From the NCBI RefSeq assembly GCF_003313335.1, contig NZ_QMHP01000008.1, positions 33,383-97,382 on the forward strand: a DNA stretch of 64,000 bases, in the 5' to 3' direction. The notes below the pieces were generated by a model. The model was given only the letters and a program-made list of their open reading frames with translations, did no database searches and was not told where the DNA came from. Below are positions 28,024-36,968 of the stretch, one piece after another. The translations under genes were made by a program, and so were the position numbers. This DNA comes from Pedobacter zeaxanthinifaciens. Lineage in GTDB: Bacteria > Bacteroidota > Bacteroidia > Sphingobacteriales > Sphingobacteriaceae. Every line of letters begins with the position of its first letter. Within the stretch, counting starts at the first letter, position 1.

Positions 28024-28053
28024 AATCCTGCGGTTAGTACCGTGGGATTTTTT
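28024..28053 (+). terminator. Terminator of lpdA
   Basis: ATCCTGCGGT and ACCGTGGGAT pair (two G-U) across TAGT and are followed by six T. Confidence 0.75.
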
Positions 28054-28060
28054 ATTGGTT

Positions 28061-28438
28061 CAAATTGCTGCTCCGAGTAGCAAATTGCTTAGGCAAGAGT
28101 GGAAAGAGTTTCTCCTAGGGGGAACGTTGTTTCTCCGAGCAACAATTTGCTTGTTCCGACAGGAAAAATTGCTTGTTCTATAAGCAACATTGCTTCTCCT
28201 AGAGGGAAAATTGCTTCTCCAAACAGGAATTTGCTTGTGCTAATAGAAAAAAATGCTTCTTTGAGTAGGGGCATCGATTGTTTGACTAGGACTGTCGCTT
28301 GTCCAATAAGGAAATTTGTTGCTTTAAGTAGGGTCGTCGCTTGTTCGACTAGGATTATTGCTTCTCAGACTAGGATTATTGCTTCTCCAATAAGGAAATT
28401 TGTTGCTTTGGGTAGGATATTACCATCTCGAGCATGAA
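28061..28438. repeat. 21-bp minisatellite, about 18 degenerate units
   Basis: Units such as attattgcttctcagactagg are in strict 21-base register from 28081 to 28438. A TTGCTT core and a TAGG-like end recur. Because 21 is a multiple of three, long open frames occur on both strands, but they show only the repeat. No gene is supported here. Confidence 0.88.
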
Positions 28439-28528
28439 ATTGGTTGCCTAGGATATTGCTATCTCATTTCAGCTTCAAAATTTGATAACGCTTTTAAAGT
28501 TTAAGATTGTGATGTGTATTTTAGAACG

Positions 28529-29710
28529 ATGAAAAACAGCTTCTTTCTATTCGTTACCTTACTCCTTTTGTCTGCCTGTGTGCCATTGCGGTCCATTAAA
28601 TACTTAGTGCCCGATTTAAATGATAGTGCGAAGTTCACTAACGTGACGATTCAAAAATCGGCTACGCCATTTCATTTTAAGTTTAACTTGGGCAATAAGG
28701 TTTTCGATTCCTTAAAAAATCATTTAGATACCACATTAATTGGCACCAAAACCAATGCTTTTATCATCATTAAAAACGATAGCATCATTTATCAATACCT
28801 TTCTAGCGGAACCAACATCAATGCTAAGCAACCTAGTTTTTCTGTCGCAAAATCATTTATTGGCACTTTGGTTGGTATTGCGGTAGATAGAGGCGAAATT
28901 AAATCGACAAGTGAACTGGTAATTAAATATTTGCCGGAGCTGGCAGCTAATGATCAGCGCTATCAACAGTTAACCATACAGCATCTTTTAGATATGCGCA
29001 GTGGATTTAACTACAATGAACGGTCATTCAATCCGTTCTCGAAAATTGTACGTAGCTACTACGGTGCTGATTTAAAGAAGATGGTTGAGAAACTGAAAAT
29101 GAAAAATGAACCGGGAAAGGTTTTTGAATATCAAAGTATCAACACCCAAGTGCTTGCTTTTATTTTGCAGAAAGCCACCGGTAAAAACATACAAACTTTA
29201 ATGCAGGAACGTTTGTGGCAACCTTTGGGGGCCGAAAGTGACGCACTTTGGAGCTTAGATGATGGCGGTAACATCAAGGCGTTTTGCTGTATCAACGCCA
29301 CTGCGTTAGACTTTGCTAAAATCGGCAGACTATATCTTAACGGAGGAAATTGGAACGGTAAGCAGCTTATTTCTAAACAATGGGTTGATATTACTACAAA
29401 TCCGGATACGCTGACAAAAAGCAGGTACAAAAATCAATTCTGGGCTACTCGGGATTTTAGTTTTTTTAAAGATTCTGTGAGTGCCGTAACAGCGCTAGGT
29501 AAAGAAGGCTTGACCTATCCGGTAGAAAGAAATCCAGATGGGCGTTATTTTTATGCGAAGAAGGTTTACGATTATAAAGCACAGGGAATGTTTAATCAAT
29601 CGGTTTATGTAAACCCTAAAAACAAAGTGATCATTGTGCGCTTGGGAGATAGACAGAAGAAGCTGAATTTCCATCGTTTTGTACAAGACGTAGGACGAAG
29701 TATTAAATAG
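28529..29710 (+). CDS. Serine hydrolase lipoprotein (beta-lactamase / NylB-like)
   Basis: 393 aa from the ATG at 28529 (an upstream GTG at 28514 adds five residues before the signal peptide). It has a lipoprotein signal ending LLLSAC. The class C beta-lactamase superfamily nucleophile is S105-V-A-K108 (PSFSVAKSF). The tyrosine region reads FEYQSINTQ, as in 6-aminohexanoate-dimer hydrolase (NylB)-like proteins, rather than the YxN of true class C enzymes. Role: an outer- or inner-membrane-anchored amidase, esterase or D-peptidase of unknown substrate. No operon partner is evident. Confidence 0.87.
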   Translation: MKNSFFLFVTLLLLSACVPLRSIKYLVPDLNDSAKFTNVTIQKSATPFHFKFNLGNKVFDSLKNHLDTTLIGTKTNAFIIIKNDSIIYQYLSSGTNINAKQPSFSVAKSFIGTLVGIAVDRGEIKSTSELVIKYLPELAANDQRYQQLTIQHLLDMRSGFNYNERSFNPFSKIVRSYYGADLKKMVEKLKMKNEPGKVFEYQSINTQVLAFILQKATGKNIQTLMQERLWQPLGAESDALWSLDDGGNIKAFCCINATALDFAKIGRLYLNGGNWNGKQLISKQWVDITTNPDTLTKSRYKNQFWATRDFSFFKDSVSAVTALGKEGLTYPVERNPDGRYFYAKKVYDYKAQGMFNQSVYVNPKNKVIIVRLGDRQKKLNFHRFVQDVGRSIK

Positions 29711-29838
29711 TTGCAGCTATAGGCTTTCCGCTTATACAAAGTAATTTCAATGTTAAAAGTAGAAAGATTAAAGACGGTATAGATACATTGTCTTCGTTTT
29801 TGCTGACCTTTGCAAAAATTTAACTCCACCGTTCTTTC

Positions 29839-31023
29839 ATGTCAACAATTGCAGACAGTTCAACTTTAGCGCCTCAAGAAACCAGCAAGTATAGTAAGCA
29901 AGCTATTCGCTTAGCGGTATCTTTATTTTACTTTGGCCAAGGTTTGGTTTTTGCCAGTTGGGCAAGTCGTATTCCCGATATTAAAACTGCACTTCATTTA
30001 TCAGATGCCGCTTTGGGAAGTATTTTATTAGCACTTCCTGTAGGTCAGTTGATTACCATGCCGCTATCGGGCAGGTTAGTAGCTATTTTTGGAAGCAAGA
30101 GGATCTTAACTTTGGCTGCGCCTTTTTACGCACTTTGCTTAACCAATGTGGCATTAGCTACTGCAGGGTGGCAATTAGCGCTATGCTTACTGCTGTTTGG
30201 CGTATCTGGAAACCTGTGCAATATTGCCTTAAATACGCAAGCGGTAACTGCCGAGACGCATTACGGCAAACCAATTATGTCTTCGTTTCATGGTTCTTGG
30301 AGTTTGGGGCTGTTCACTGGAGCTTTGGTAGGCTTGCTAATGATGAATTTGCACTTAAGCACCAGTAATCATTTTTGGATTATTGCACCACTAGCCTGGT
30401 TGCATATTTTTATCAATCACCGTTTTTTACTGATTGGGAAATCCGCACAAAAGGAAAAACCCAAATTTTTAATAAAGCCGCAAGGGGTGTTGGTTCAGTT
30501 GGGTATTATTGCTTTTTGTAGTATGGCAACCGAAGGGGCTTTAATGGATTGGAGTGGTGTTTACTTTAAGGAAATTGTTAAGGCTCCAGCCAAATGGGTG
30601 ATTTTGGGCTATGCTTCGTACTCTGCTATGATGACCCTGGGCAGATTTATAGGAGACAGGTTTATTGCTACTTATGGAAGAAAAAAGCTACTGCAATTTT
30701 GTGGATTGTTGGTTTCTTCGGGGATGATAATTTCTGTAATTTTCCCATATCTATTTACGGCTACACTTGGTTTTATGATGGTGGGTATCGGTGTATCTGT
30801 TATTATTCCCATGATTTATTCTATCGCCGGAAATAATGATAAAATTCCTGCCAGTTTAGCAATAGCGATGGTTTCGAGCATTGGTTACTTTGGATTTTTA
30901 ATGGGGCCGCCGCTTATTGGTTATATTTCTGAACTATTCAATTTACGTTATTCCTTTGCTTTTGTGGGTTGTTTTGGGGTGTTGATTAGCTTAATTGTTA
31001 GCAAAATTAGGGCGATAAGGTAG
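29839..31023 (+). CDS. MFS transporter, YbjJ-like
   Basis: 394 aa with about twelve hydrophobic segments in two six-helix halves. The first loop region carries FASWASRIPDIKTALHLSD, typical of the YbjJ / FucP-like branch of the major facilitator superfamily. The conserved loop 2-3 motif is weak (GRLVAIFGSKRI). The substrate is unknown; sugars or small metabolites are plausible. Monocistronic and followed by a short-period repeat tract rather than a clear terminator. Confidence 0.88.
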   Translation: MSTIADSSTLAPQETSKYSKQAIRLAVSLFYFGQGLVFASWASRIPDIKTALHLSDAALGSILLALPVGQLITMPLSGRLVAIFGSKRILTLAAPFYALCLTNVALATAGWQLALCLLLFGVSGNLCNIALNTQAVTAETHYGKPIMSSFHGSWSLGLFTGALVGLLMMNLHLSTSNHFWIIAPLAWLHIFINHRFLLIGKSAQKEKPKFLIKPQGVLVQLGIIAFCSMATEGALMDWSGVYFKEIVKAPAKWVILGYASYSAMMTLGRFIGDRFIATYGRKKLLQFCGLLVSSGMIISVIFPYLFTATLGFMMVGIGVSVIIPMIYSIAGNNDKIPASLAIAMVSSIGYFGFLMGPPLIGYISELFNLRYSFAFVGCFGVLISLIVSKIRAIR

Positions 31024-31102
31024 GATTAGGGATTAGGGATCAGTGGTTAGGTATTAGGTATTAGGTATTAGTAATCAGGTATCAGGTATCAGTGGTTAGT
31101 TG
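31024..31102. repeat. Stutter tract of AGGTATTAG words
   Basis: Repeats of TTAGGGATTAGG, GGTATTAG and GGTATCAG fill the space between the convergent MFS and 4-TM genes. A similar style occurs at 12246 and 35791. Confidence 0.75.
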
Positions 31103-31657
31103 TTAGGTATTAATGCTTTTAAACTCTGCTAAAGTGGCCTCTAATTTATTTATTCTTTTTGTCCAAAGGCGATACAGCAACCATAGTTGCACGCTAAAAA
31201 TCGCAAAAATTGAAATTAAAAGCCACCATTTGAATTCGGAAAAGCTGATGTGATATGTGAAAAATGTTATCAGGCCAACAGCAAATAGTAGCCTTACTAA
31301 AACAACTTGAAATCTATAAGATTTGAGTTGGATGGTAAAGCTTTTCAAATCGTCATTTAAGTTTGTGCTGCTTTTGAACCTGCTTTGCAATAAAAAACCT
31401 TTATAGCCGTAAAACAATTGAAGTAGCGTAGCAGCAATTATGATTAAGTTGGTAGCTAGCGGCTTGGTTTCGCCATCAAACATAGCGAAATAGCAAAATA
31501 GAAATGCGGTAAAGCCTAAGGACTCAACAATGATTTGCTTTTTTGCCGACGCTAGTATCGGATGGCTATTTTTCTTCAACAATAGACTTAGTTCCTCGCT
31601 GTTTTTTTGAGGTGTCGAAATATCCTTCCAAACGGATTTTAAATTATCTATTTCCAC
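31103..31657 (-). CDS. Four-helix membrane protein beside ECF sigma
   Basis: 184 aa starting with GTG (31657). A soluble N-terminal part (MEIDNLKSVWKDI...) of about 45 residues precedes four predicted membrane segments, the last two before a short basic C-terminal tail. It overlaps the end of the sigma-factor gene by 14 bases, so the two are translationally coupled. The position suggests an anti-sigma factor or a sigma-linked membrane sensor; no anti-sigma zinc motif is present. No named family was recognised. Confidence 0.75.
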   Translation of the reverse strand: MEIDNLKSVWKDISTPQKNSEELSLLLKKNSHPILASAKKQIIVESLGFTAFLFCYFAMFDGETKPLATNLIIIAATLLQLFYGYKGFLLQSRFKSSTNLNDDLKSFTIQLKSYRFQVVLVRLLFAVGLITFFTYHISFSEFKWWLLISIFAIFSVQLWLLYRLWTKRINKLEATLAEFKSINT

Positions 31658-32126
31658 GATTTAAAATTTGATAAAGTTTGTTCTTAATACGGTTAATTTT
31701 CACGCCTACGTTGTTCTCCGTTATTCCTATAATTTCCGCAATTTCCTGATAGCTCATTTCGTCTAAATAAAGTGCCATTATTGCACGTTCGGCTTCATTT
31801 AGTTTTTTGATAGCACAAAGTAGTCGCTGTTTTTGGTCGGTAACTTCTGTTGGTTGGTCCGCAATTTGATCTGGCAAAACTGACACAAGCGCTATGGCCG
31901 GTTTCCTTTTTCGAAAAGAGCCAATAGCTGTATTTAAAGCTATCCGATAAAGCCAGGTACTAAATTTTGCATCGCCTCTAAAATTGGGGTAGCCTTTCCA
32001 AGCGTGGTACGTAATTTCCTGAAACAAATCTTCATAGTCCTCTTGTTGATTGCAATAGATGCTGCAAACCTTGCCAATAATGCCCTGGTTATGGGAGAGG
32101 AGTTGAAGAAATTCGATTTCGCTCAT
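31644..32126 (-). CDS. RNA polymerase sigma factor, ECF family
   Basis: 160 aa. Region 2 is EDLFQEITYHAWKGYPNFRG with the FSTWLYRIALNTAI signature. Region 4 ends with MSYQEIAEIIGITENNVGVK, a helix-turn-helix that recognises the -35 element. Middle gene of a three-gene minus-strand operon: small lipoprotein, sigma, 4-TM protein. It overlaps the downstream gene by 14 bases. Such membrane-linked ECF pairs respond to envelope signals; the signal here is unknown. Confidence 0.92.
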   Translation of the reverse strand: MSEIEFLQLLSHNQGIIGKVCSIYCNQQEDYEDLFQEITYHAWKGYPNFRGDAKFSTWLYRIALNTAIGSFRKRKPAIALVSVLPDQIADQPTEVTDQKQRLLCAIKKLNEAERAIMALYLDEMSYQEIAEIIGITENNVGVKINRIKNKLYQILNRGNR

Positions 32127-32133
32127 ATTTGCA

Positions 32134-32334
32134 TTATTGCTTTAATTTCAAAGCCTTGATTTCAGCGTTTAGCAGCCTTAAACTATCTAAAATATCGATT
32201 TGCTTATGCTCCAGCTCGTCTAGTCGTTGTGATAGTGCGCTATCTCTTAATTGTGCTCGGCCATCAGGCGATGAGTTTTTTCCGCAACTTGTTATTGCCA
32301 ATATAGTGATAAATATAAGTGCTCTTATTTTCAT
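32134..32334 (-). CDS. Small coiled-coil lipoprotein
   Basis: 66 aa. The lipoprotein signal ends ITSC, with a Gly after the modified cysteine. The mature part is charged, with a helical heptad-like C-terminal stretch (LSQRLDELEHKQIDILDSLR). It is seven bases upstream of the sigma factor in the same direction, so it is almost certainly the first gene of the operon. It could be an envelope input for the sigma system. No homolog family was recognised. Confidence 0.78.
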   Translation of the reverse strand: MKIRALIFITILAITSCGKNSSPDGRAQLRDSALSQRLDELEHKQIDILDSLRLLNAEIKALKLKQ

Positions 32335-32449
32335 TTCGTTGTTTTTGATATAAGTAGCGAATTGGAAGAAATACTTACACTTGCCGGTAAAAACTTTGAT
32401 AGTAGCAAAAGCAGTATTAAATAAACGGGATTGCAGCGGAAATACTTTT

Positions 32450-32531
32450 TGTGTGTCCCGCTGAGCGAAGCGAGGAATCTGTAGCTATGCGAAGTAAGCA
32501 TATAGATTCCTCCTAACGTCGGGATGACACA
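32450..32531. repeat. Inverted repeat of the GAGGAATCT family
   Basis: GTGTCCCGCTGAGCGAAGCG with AGGAATCT is mirrored by AGATTCCTCCTAACGTCGGG and ATGACAC, giving a long hairpin. It is related to the palindromic core in the 25760-26283 block. The flanks in 32335-32619 hold only this and a terminator. Confidence 0.75.
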
Positions 32532-32562
32532 CGATTTATCAATGATTTTGGAGAATAAAAAA

Positions 32563-32590
32563 ATCCCGATAACGTGTTGCTATCGGGACT
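32563..32590 (-). terminator. Terminator of the efflux operon
   Basis: TCCCGATA and TATCGGGA form a stem with a T run on the minus strand, 30 bases after the RND stop. Confidence 0.85.
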
Positions 32591-32619
32591 GGTTTTATTG
32601 TGTGTTGGGAAAATTCTAG

Positions 32620-35600
32620 TTAATGGTGTTGATCCCACTCATTTACGTCTTTGTGCTTGTAAGGTTCATCCATCATTTCTTCAATGGTTTTACCCTTTTT
32701 GTTAAAGCCAAATCTGTTTAAAATGTTATCGAAAATTTGATACATTACCGGTACTACAACCAATGTTAGGAAGAGCGAACTCGTTAAACCTCCAATAATT
32801 ACCCATGCCAAACCATTTTTCCAGTCGGCACCTGCGCCGCTAGCCAAGGCAATAGGCAACATACCAATAACCATGGCAATGGTAGTCATTAAAATTGGGC
32901 GCAAACGAGCGTGGTTTGCTAAAATTAAAGCTTCGTGAGTGGTTTTGCCCTGCGCTTTCATTTGGTTGGTAAAATCCACCAAAATGATGGCGTTTTTAGC
33001 TACCAAACCCATTAACATGATGAAACCTAAAATGGTAAAGATACCCAAGGCATTGTTAGTTAATGCTAATGCAAGCAACGCACCAATTAACGCCAACGGT
33101 AGTGAGAACATTACCACAAAAGGGTACACAAAACTGTCGTACAGTGCCACCATAATTAAGTAAACCAAAATGATTGCGGCCAATAATGCGATACCCAAAG
33201 TACCAAAACCTTCGCTTTGGTTTTCGGCGTCACCCGCCCAGAAAAAGCTGATGCCGGCAGGTGTTTTCATTTTGTCCAGTTCTGTTTGGAAATCTGCAAC
33301 AACCGAACCTGTTGGTCGGCCCACGGTTTGCGCTTGTACAGTTACTGAAGTAGATTTATTTAAACGCTCCAGCAAACTTGGCCCCGAACCTTCTTTGATT
33401 TCCGCAAACTGCGAAAGCTTGATTTGTTGGCCAGCTTGGTTTACAAACAGTAAGTTACGTACGTCGTCAATATCTTTACGGTCGAAATCTTGGTACTGGA
33501 TATTGATATCATATTCATACTCACCCGAACGGAATTTACCATCGGTATTACCAGCAAAGGCCGTTTGCATGGTGGCACCAACTGTTCCCAAGTTCAATCC
33601 TAAAGCCGACATCTTATCGCGGTCAACTTTTACATTAATTTCAGGTGTTCCTTTTTCTACAGATAGTTTTGTTTGCGTAGCACCAGGTATTTTAGCCAAT
33701 ACTTTTTCCGCTTTTTCAGCAAAAGCTAATACCTGATCTAACTCAGGGCCCATTACCACAAATTGAATTGGAGCATTATCCGCTGTACCTAAAATGCCAA
33801 TTGGTACGGTTTTAATTTTAGCACCTACCAACACTTTTTCTAACTTACGGGTGTAAGTGGTAGAAAAAATATCAGAAGAAACATTGTTACGTGCTGGCTT
33901 GTCCACCAATTTTACGTTAATTTCAGATTTATATGCCGTAGCCGTAGTTGCTCCCATGTTACCGCTGGATTGACCAACCGTTGTAATCATTTGAACTACT
34001 TCTTTCTGCTGACTTAAAAAGTTTTCTGCTTTTTGGGTATACAAGTTGGTTTGCTCCAAAGAAGCATCTTTAGGCATCTCTATCTGTAATAAGAACTCGC
34101 CTTTATCCGATTTAGGGAAAAACTCAAAACCGATATAACCTGCGCCTAATAAACCGCAAGAAGAAAGGAAAAGCACCACCATGGTAACCAATGTAATGGC
34201 TTTATGCGCTAGTGTCCATTCCAAAACTCGAGTTACCCAATTGGTAAATTTACGTAGCTGTTTTTCAAACCATAGGATAAATTTGCCAAATAGATTTTTA
34301 CCTTCAATGCGCTCTAACTTACCAAAACGTGAGAAGATTAATGGCACAATAGTAAAGGAAGCTAATAATGATAATAGAGTAGAGATAATTACCACCACAC
34401 AGAATTGGCGTAAAATGTTGGCCACCATACCGGTACTCACCGCAATAGGGAAAAACACTACCACAATTACAAAGGTGATAGATACTACAGTAAAACCAAT
34501 TTCACGAGTACCATCAATTGCAGCACGCACTTTGTTTTTGCCCATTTCCATGTGGCGTTGGATATTCTCCAATACTACAATGGCATCATCCACCAAAATA
34601 CCTACTACTAATGATAAACCTAGTAGCGACATTAAGTTTAAGGTATAACCAAACAAGCCAATACCAATAAATGTAGCAATTAATGATGCTGGGATAGATA
34701 CCATTACAATGATAGCGTTACGTAAGCTGTGCAAGAAGAACAACATTACCACGGCTACGAGTACTACCGCTAACATTAAATCGTGGATTACCGCATCGGC
34801 AGATTGTAACGTATAGTCGGAGCTATCATTCACAATTTTAATGTCCAAACCAATGTCTTTATAATCAGATTTTAGTTTTTCGATAATTGCTTTGGTACCC
34901 TCACTCACTTTTACGGCGTTGGCATCACTTTGTTTAATGATTTGTACCGCAATAGCGTTGTTTCTGTTGATACGAGCAATTTTTTCGGTTTCTTTTTGAG
35001 TATCCTGTACATCGGCAATATCACCTAAACGAATTTGTGCGCCATCTTTTGCAGTAGTTACTACCAAGTTGCGCATCTCATCAATGCTGGCATATTTACC
35101 TGATAAACGCACTAAAATGTCCTGCGATTTCGTTTTAACACTTCCAGTAGGGAAATCTAAATTGGAATTCAAAATGGCTTGCTGAATGGTAGGAACAGCC
35201 AATCCATAGCCTTGTATTTTCTTAGCATCAAGTGATACTTTGATTTCACGTTCAGAGCCACCAATTAAGTTCACCTGCGCAACACCAGTTACACGCGAAA
35301 TAATTGGCGCAATACGCTTGTCCATCAAATCATAAAATGAAATGTCGTCCATTTTTGCAGAGGCAGACATAGTGATTACCGGGAAATCATCTAACGAGAA
35401 CTTACTTAATGAAGGCTGTTTTACATCATCAGGAAGTTCCGCTAAAATGGCATTCACTTTTCGCTGTGCATCGTTTAGCGCAATATCAATTTGTGCTTTA
35501 TCAGTAAGGGTAATAATTACAACGGATAAACTTTCGTAAGAACTAGCATTGATCTTTTTGATGTTCTCCATTGAAGATACCGCGTCCTCAATTTTTTTGG

Positions 35601-35790
35601 TCACCGTACTTTCTACCTCGTTTGGAGAAGCACCCGGATAAATAGTTGAGATAGATACTACGTTGGAAGTGAACTTAGGTAAAAGCTCATATCCTAAGGA
35701 GAAATAACTCAACAGCCCCATCAAGGTTAGTGCAGTAAATACCACAATTACCAATGATGGTCGTTTTATAGATATGTCAGTGATTTTCAT
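32620..35790 (-). CDS. RND efflux transporter, inner-membrane permease
   Basis: About 1056 aa from the ATG at 35790. An upstream candidate start at 35853 would add 21 residues translated from a repeat tract. It has the canonical twelve-helix RND plan with two large periplasmic loops. It opens with ISIKRPSLVIVVFTALTLMG, and the proton-relay pair lies in the GILVDDAIVVLENIQRH helix. Last gene of the tetR-tolC-adaptor-RND operon. It pumps drugs, dyes, detergents or metabolites out of the cell using the proton gradient; specificity is not readable. Confidence 0.95.
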   Translation of the reverse strand: MKITDISIKRPSLVIVVFTALTLMGLLSYFSLGYELLPKFTSNVVSISTIYPGASPNEVESTVTKKIEDAVSSMENIKKINASSYESLSVVIITLTDKAQIDIALNDAQRKVNAILAELPDDVKQPSLSKFSLDDFPVITMSASAKMDDISFYDLMDKRIAPIISRVTGVAQVNLIGGSEREIKVSLDAKKIQGYGLAVPTIQQAILNSNLDFPTGSVKTKSQDILVRLSGKYASIDEMRNLVVTTAKDGAQIRLGDIADVQDTQKETEKIARINRNNAIAVQIIKQSDANAVKVSEGTKAIIEKLKSDYKDIGLDIKIVNDSSDYTLQSADAVIHDLMLAVVLVAVVMLFFLHSLRNAIIVMVSIPASLIATFIGIGLFGYTLNLMSLLGLSLVVGILVDDAIVVLENIQRHMEMGKNKVRAAIDGTREIGFTVVSITFVIVVVFFPIAVSTGMVANILRQFCVVVIISTLLSLLASFTIVPLIFSRFGKLERIEGKNLFGKFILWFEKQLRKFTNWVTRVLEWTLAHKAITLVTMVVLFLSSCGLLGAGYIGFEFFPKSDKGEFLLQIEMPKDASLEQTNLYTQKAENFLSQQKEVVQMITTVGQSSGNMGATTATAYKSEINVKLVDKPARNNVSSDIFSTTYTRKLEKVLVGAKIKTVPIGILGTADNAPIQFVVMGPELDQVLAFAEKAEKVLAKIPGATQTKLSVEKGTPEINVKVDRDKMSALGLNLGTVGATMQTAFAGNTDGKFRSGEYEYDINIQYQDFDRKDIDDVRNLLFVNQAGQQIKLSQFAEIKEGSGPSLLERLNKSTSVTVQAQTVGRPTGSVVADFQTELDKMKTPAGISFFWAGDAENQSEGFGTLGIALLAAIILVYLIMVALYDSFVYPFVVMFSLPLALIGALLALALTNNALGIFTILGFIMLMGLVAKNAIILVDFTNQMKAQGKTTHEALILANHARLRPILMTTIAMVIGMLPIALASGAGADWKNGLAWVIIGGLTSSLFLTLVVVPVMYQIFDNILNRFGFNKKGKTIEEMMDEPYKHKDVNEWDQHH

Positions 35791-35874
35791 ATTTTTTTCA
35801 GTATTGCGTATTGCGTCCTGAGTATTGGGTTTTAGAGCGGTCTCTGTACTCACATCTCAATACTCATATCTAAT
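35791..35874. repeat. Stutter tract in the efflux operon
   Basis: A GTATTGCGTATTGCGTCCTG-like tract and ACTCATATCTCAATACTC-like words occupy the 84-base gap between adaptor and permease genes. Confidence 0.65.
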
Positions 35875-36939
35875 TTATTTTATAATGGTAACGGCAGTAC
35901 CGTTAGTTAAATTAATTTGTCCGCTGGTAATTACAGTTTCACCTTCTTTCAAACCATCTAAAATTTCTACGCTTTCTCCCAAAATTCGGCCTGATACCAC
36001 TTTACGAGTTTCAGCTACACTTTTTTCTTTATTGAAAACATAAACCTCGTTGCTGCTTACACTACCAACAAATGAAGTACGAGGCACCAAAATAGCAGGG
36101 GCTTGTTTAGGAAACTTAAAAGTTGCCGTGCCATACATTCCCGCTTTAAGACTATTTTTTGTGTTGTTAGTTACCTCAACTTCAATAGGGAAATTCAACG
36201 TTTGATCCGCTTTTGCGGCAATAAAGCTCACTTTGCCTGAGAATTTTTCATCAGGGAAAACCGAAGACTGGATATCCACTTTATCACCAATTTTTAAGTT
36301 GGCTACCTGACCTTCGTTAACGTTTACTTTTAATTTCAATTTAGAAACATCCACAATTTCAAATAATTGAGTGCCTGGTGCAACTACGGCACCAACTTCA
36401 ATCATTTTTTTGTTAACGATACCGTTGATAGAAGATCTGATGTTAGCATCGTTTAATTTTTTCTGCTGCTGTTGCAAACGAAGTTTAGCATTTTGTGCAT
36501 TTAAACGAGCTTGATCTAGCTGCTGTTGAGTTACGCCGCCAGTAGCAAAAGAACTCTCGTAACGAGCTAAATCTTTTACCGCATTTTGGTACGTAGCTTC
36601 TGCAGTTTCTCTGTCTGTATTTAAAATTTCAGCATCAATTCTGGCTAAAATGGTGCCTTTGCTTACTCTGCTGCCTTCTTCTACAAATATTTTGCTTACT
36701 CGGCCCGAGTTTTCAGCACTAAAATTTAGTTCTTGGTTGGCAATAAAATTTCCGTTGGCAGTAAAGTCAAGGTTAACTTCCTTACGTTCTACATTAGCAA
36801 TTTTTACTGCTACAGAGTCACTTCCTTTGTTAATGAAATCTGTAGTTTCTTGCTGCTTCTTTTTATTGTTATTTAACACGTAGCCAATTGCCACTAATAC
36901 TAAGGCTACTACTACAATGATGGTAATTACTCTTTTCAT
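35875..36939 (-). CDS. Efflux RND periplasmic adaptor (membrane-fusion protein)
   Basis: 354 aa with an N-terminal membrane anchor, then the HlyD-like layout: a split lipoyl domain (KIFVEEGSRVSKGTILARID and the later GIVNKKMIEVGAVVAPG), an alpha-helical hairpin rich in Gln/Ala (LRLQQQQKKL), a beta-barrel and a membrane-proximal domain. It links the RND pump and the TolC channel across the periplasm. Between the tolC (30 bases upstream) and permease genes. Confidence 0.94.
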   Translation of the reverse strand: MKRVITIIVVVALVLVAIGYVLNNNKKKQQETTDFINKGSDSVAVKIANVERKEVNLDFTANGNFIANQELNFSAENSGRVSKIFVEEGSRVSKGTILARIDAEILNTDRETAEATYQNAVKDLARYESSFATGGVTQQQLDQARLNAQNAKLRLQQQQKKLNDANIRSSINGIVNKKMIEVGAVVAPGTQLFEIVDVSKLKLKVNVNEGQVANLKIGDKVDIQSSVFPDEKFSGKVSFIAAKADQTLNFPIEVEVTNNTKNSLKAGMYGTATFKFPKQAPAILVPRTSFVGSVSSNEVYVFNKEKSVAETRKVVSGRILGESVEILDGLKEGETVITSGQINLTNGTAVTIIK

Positions 36940-36968
36940 TATCTTAATGTTATTTCTTCTATTTTGGT

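Noticed and set aside
28089-28437. Open frames in the 21-bp minisatellite
   Set aside because: They exist on both strands because the period is a multiple of three; no start signal or independent family supports them.
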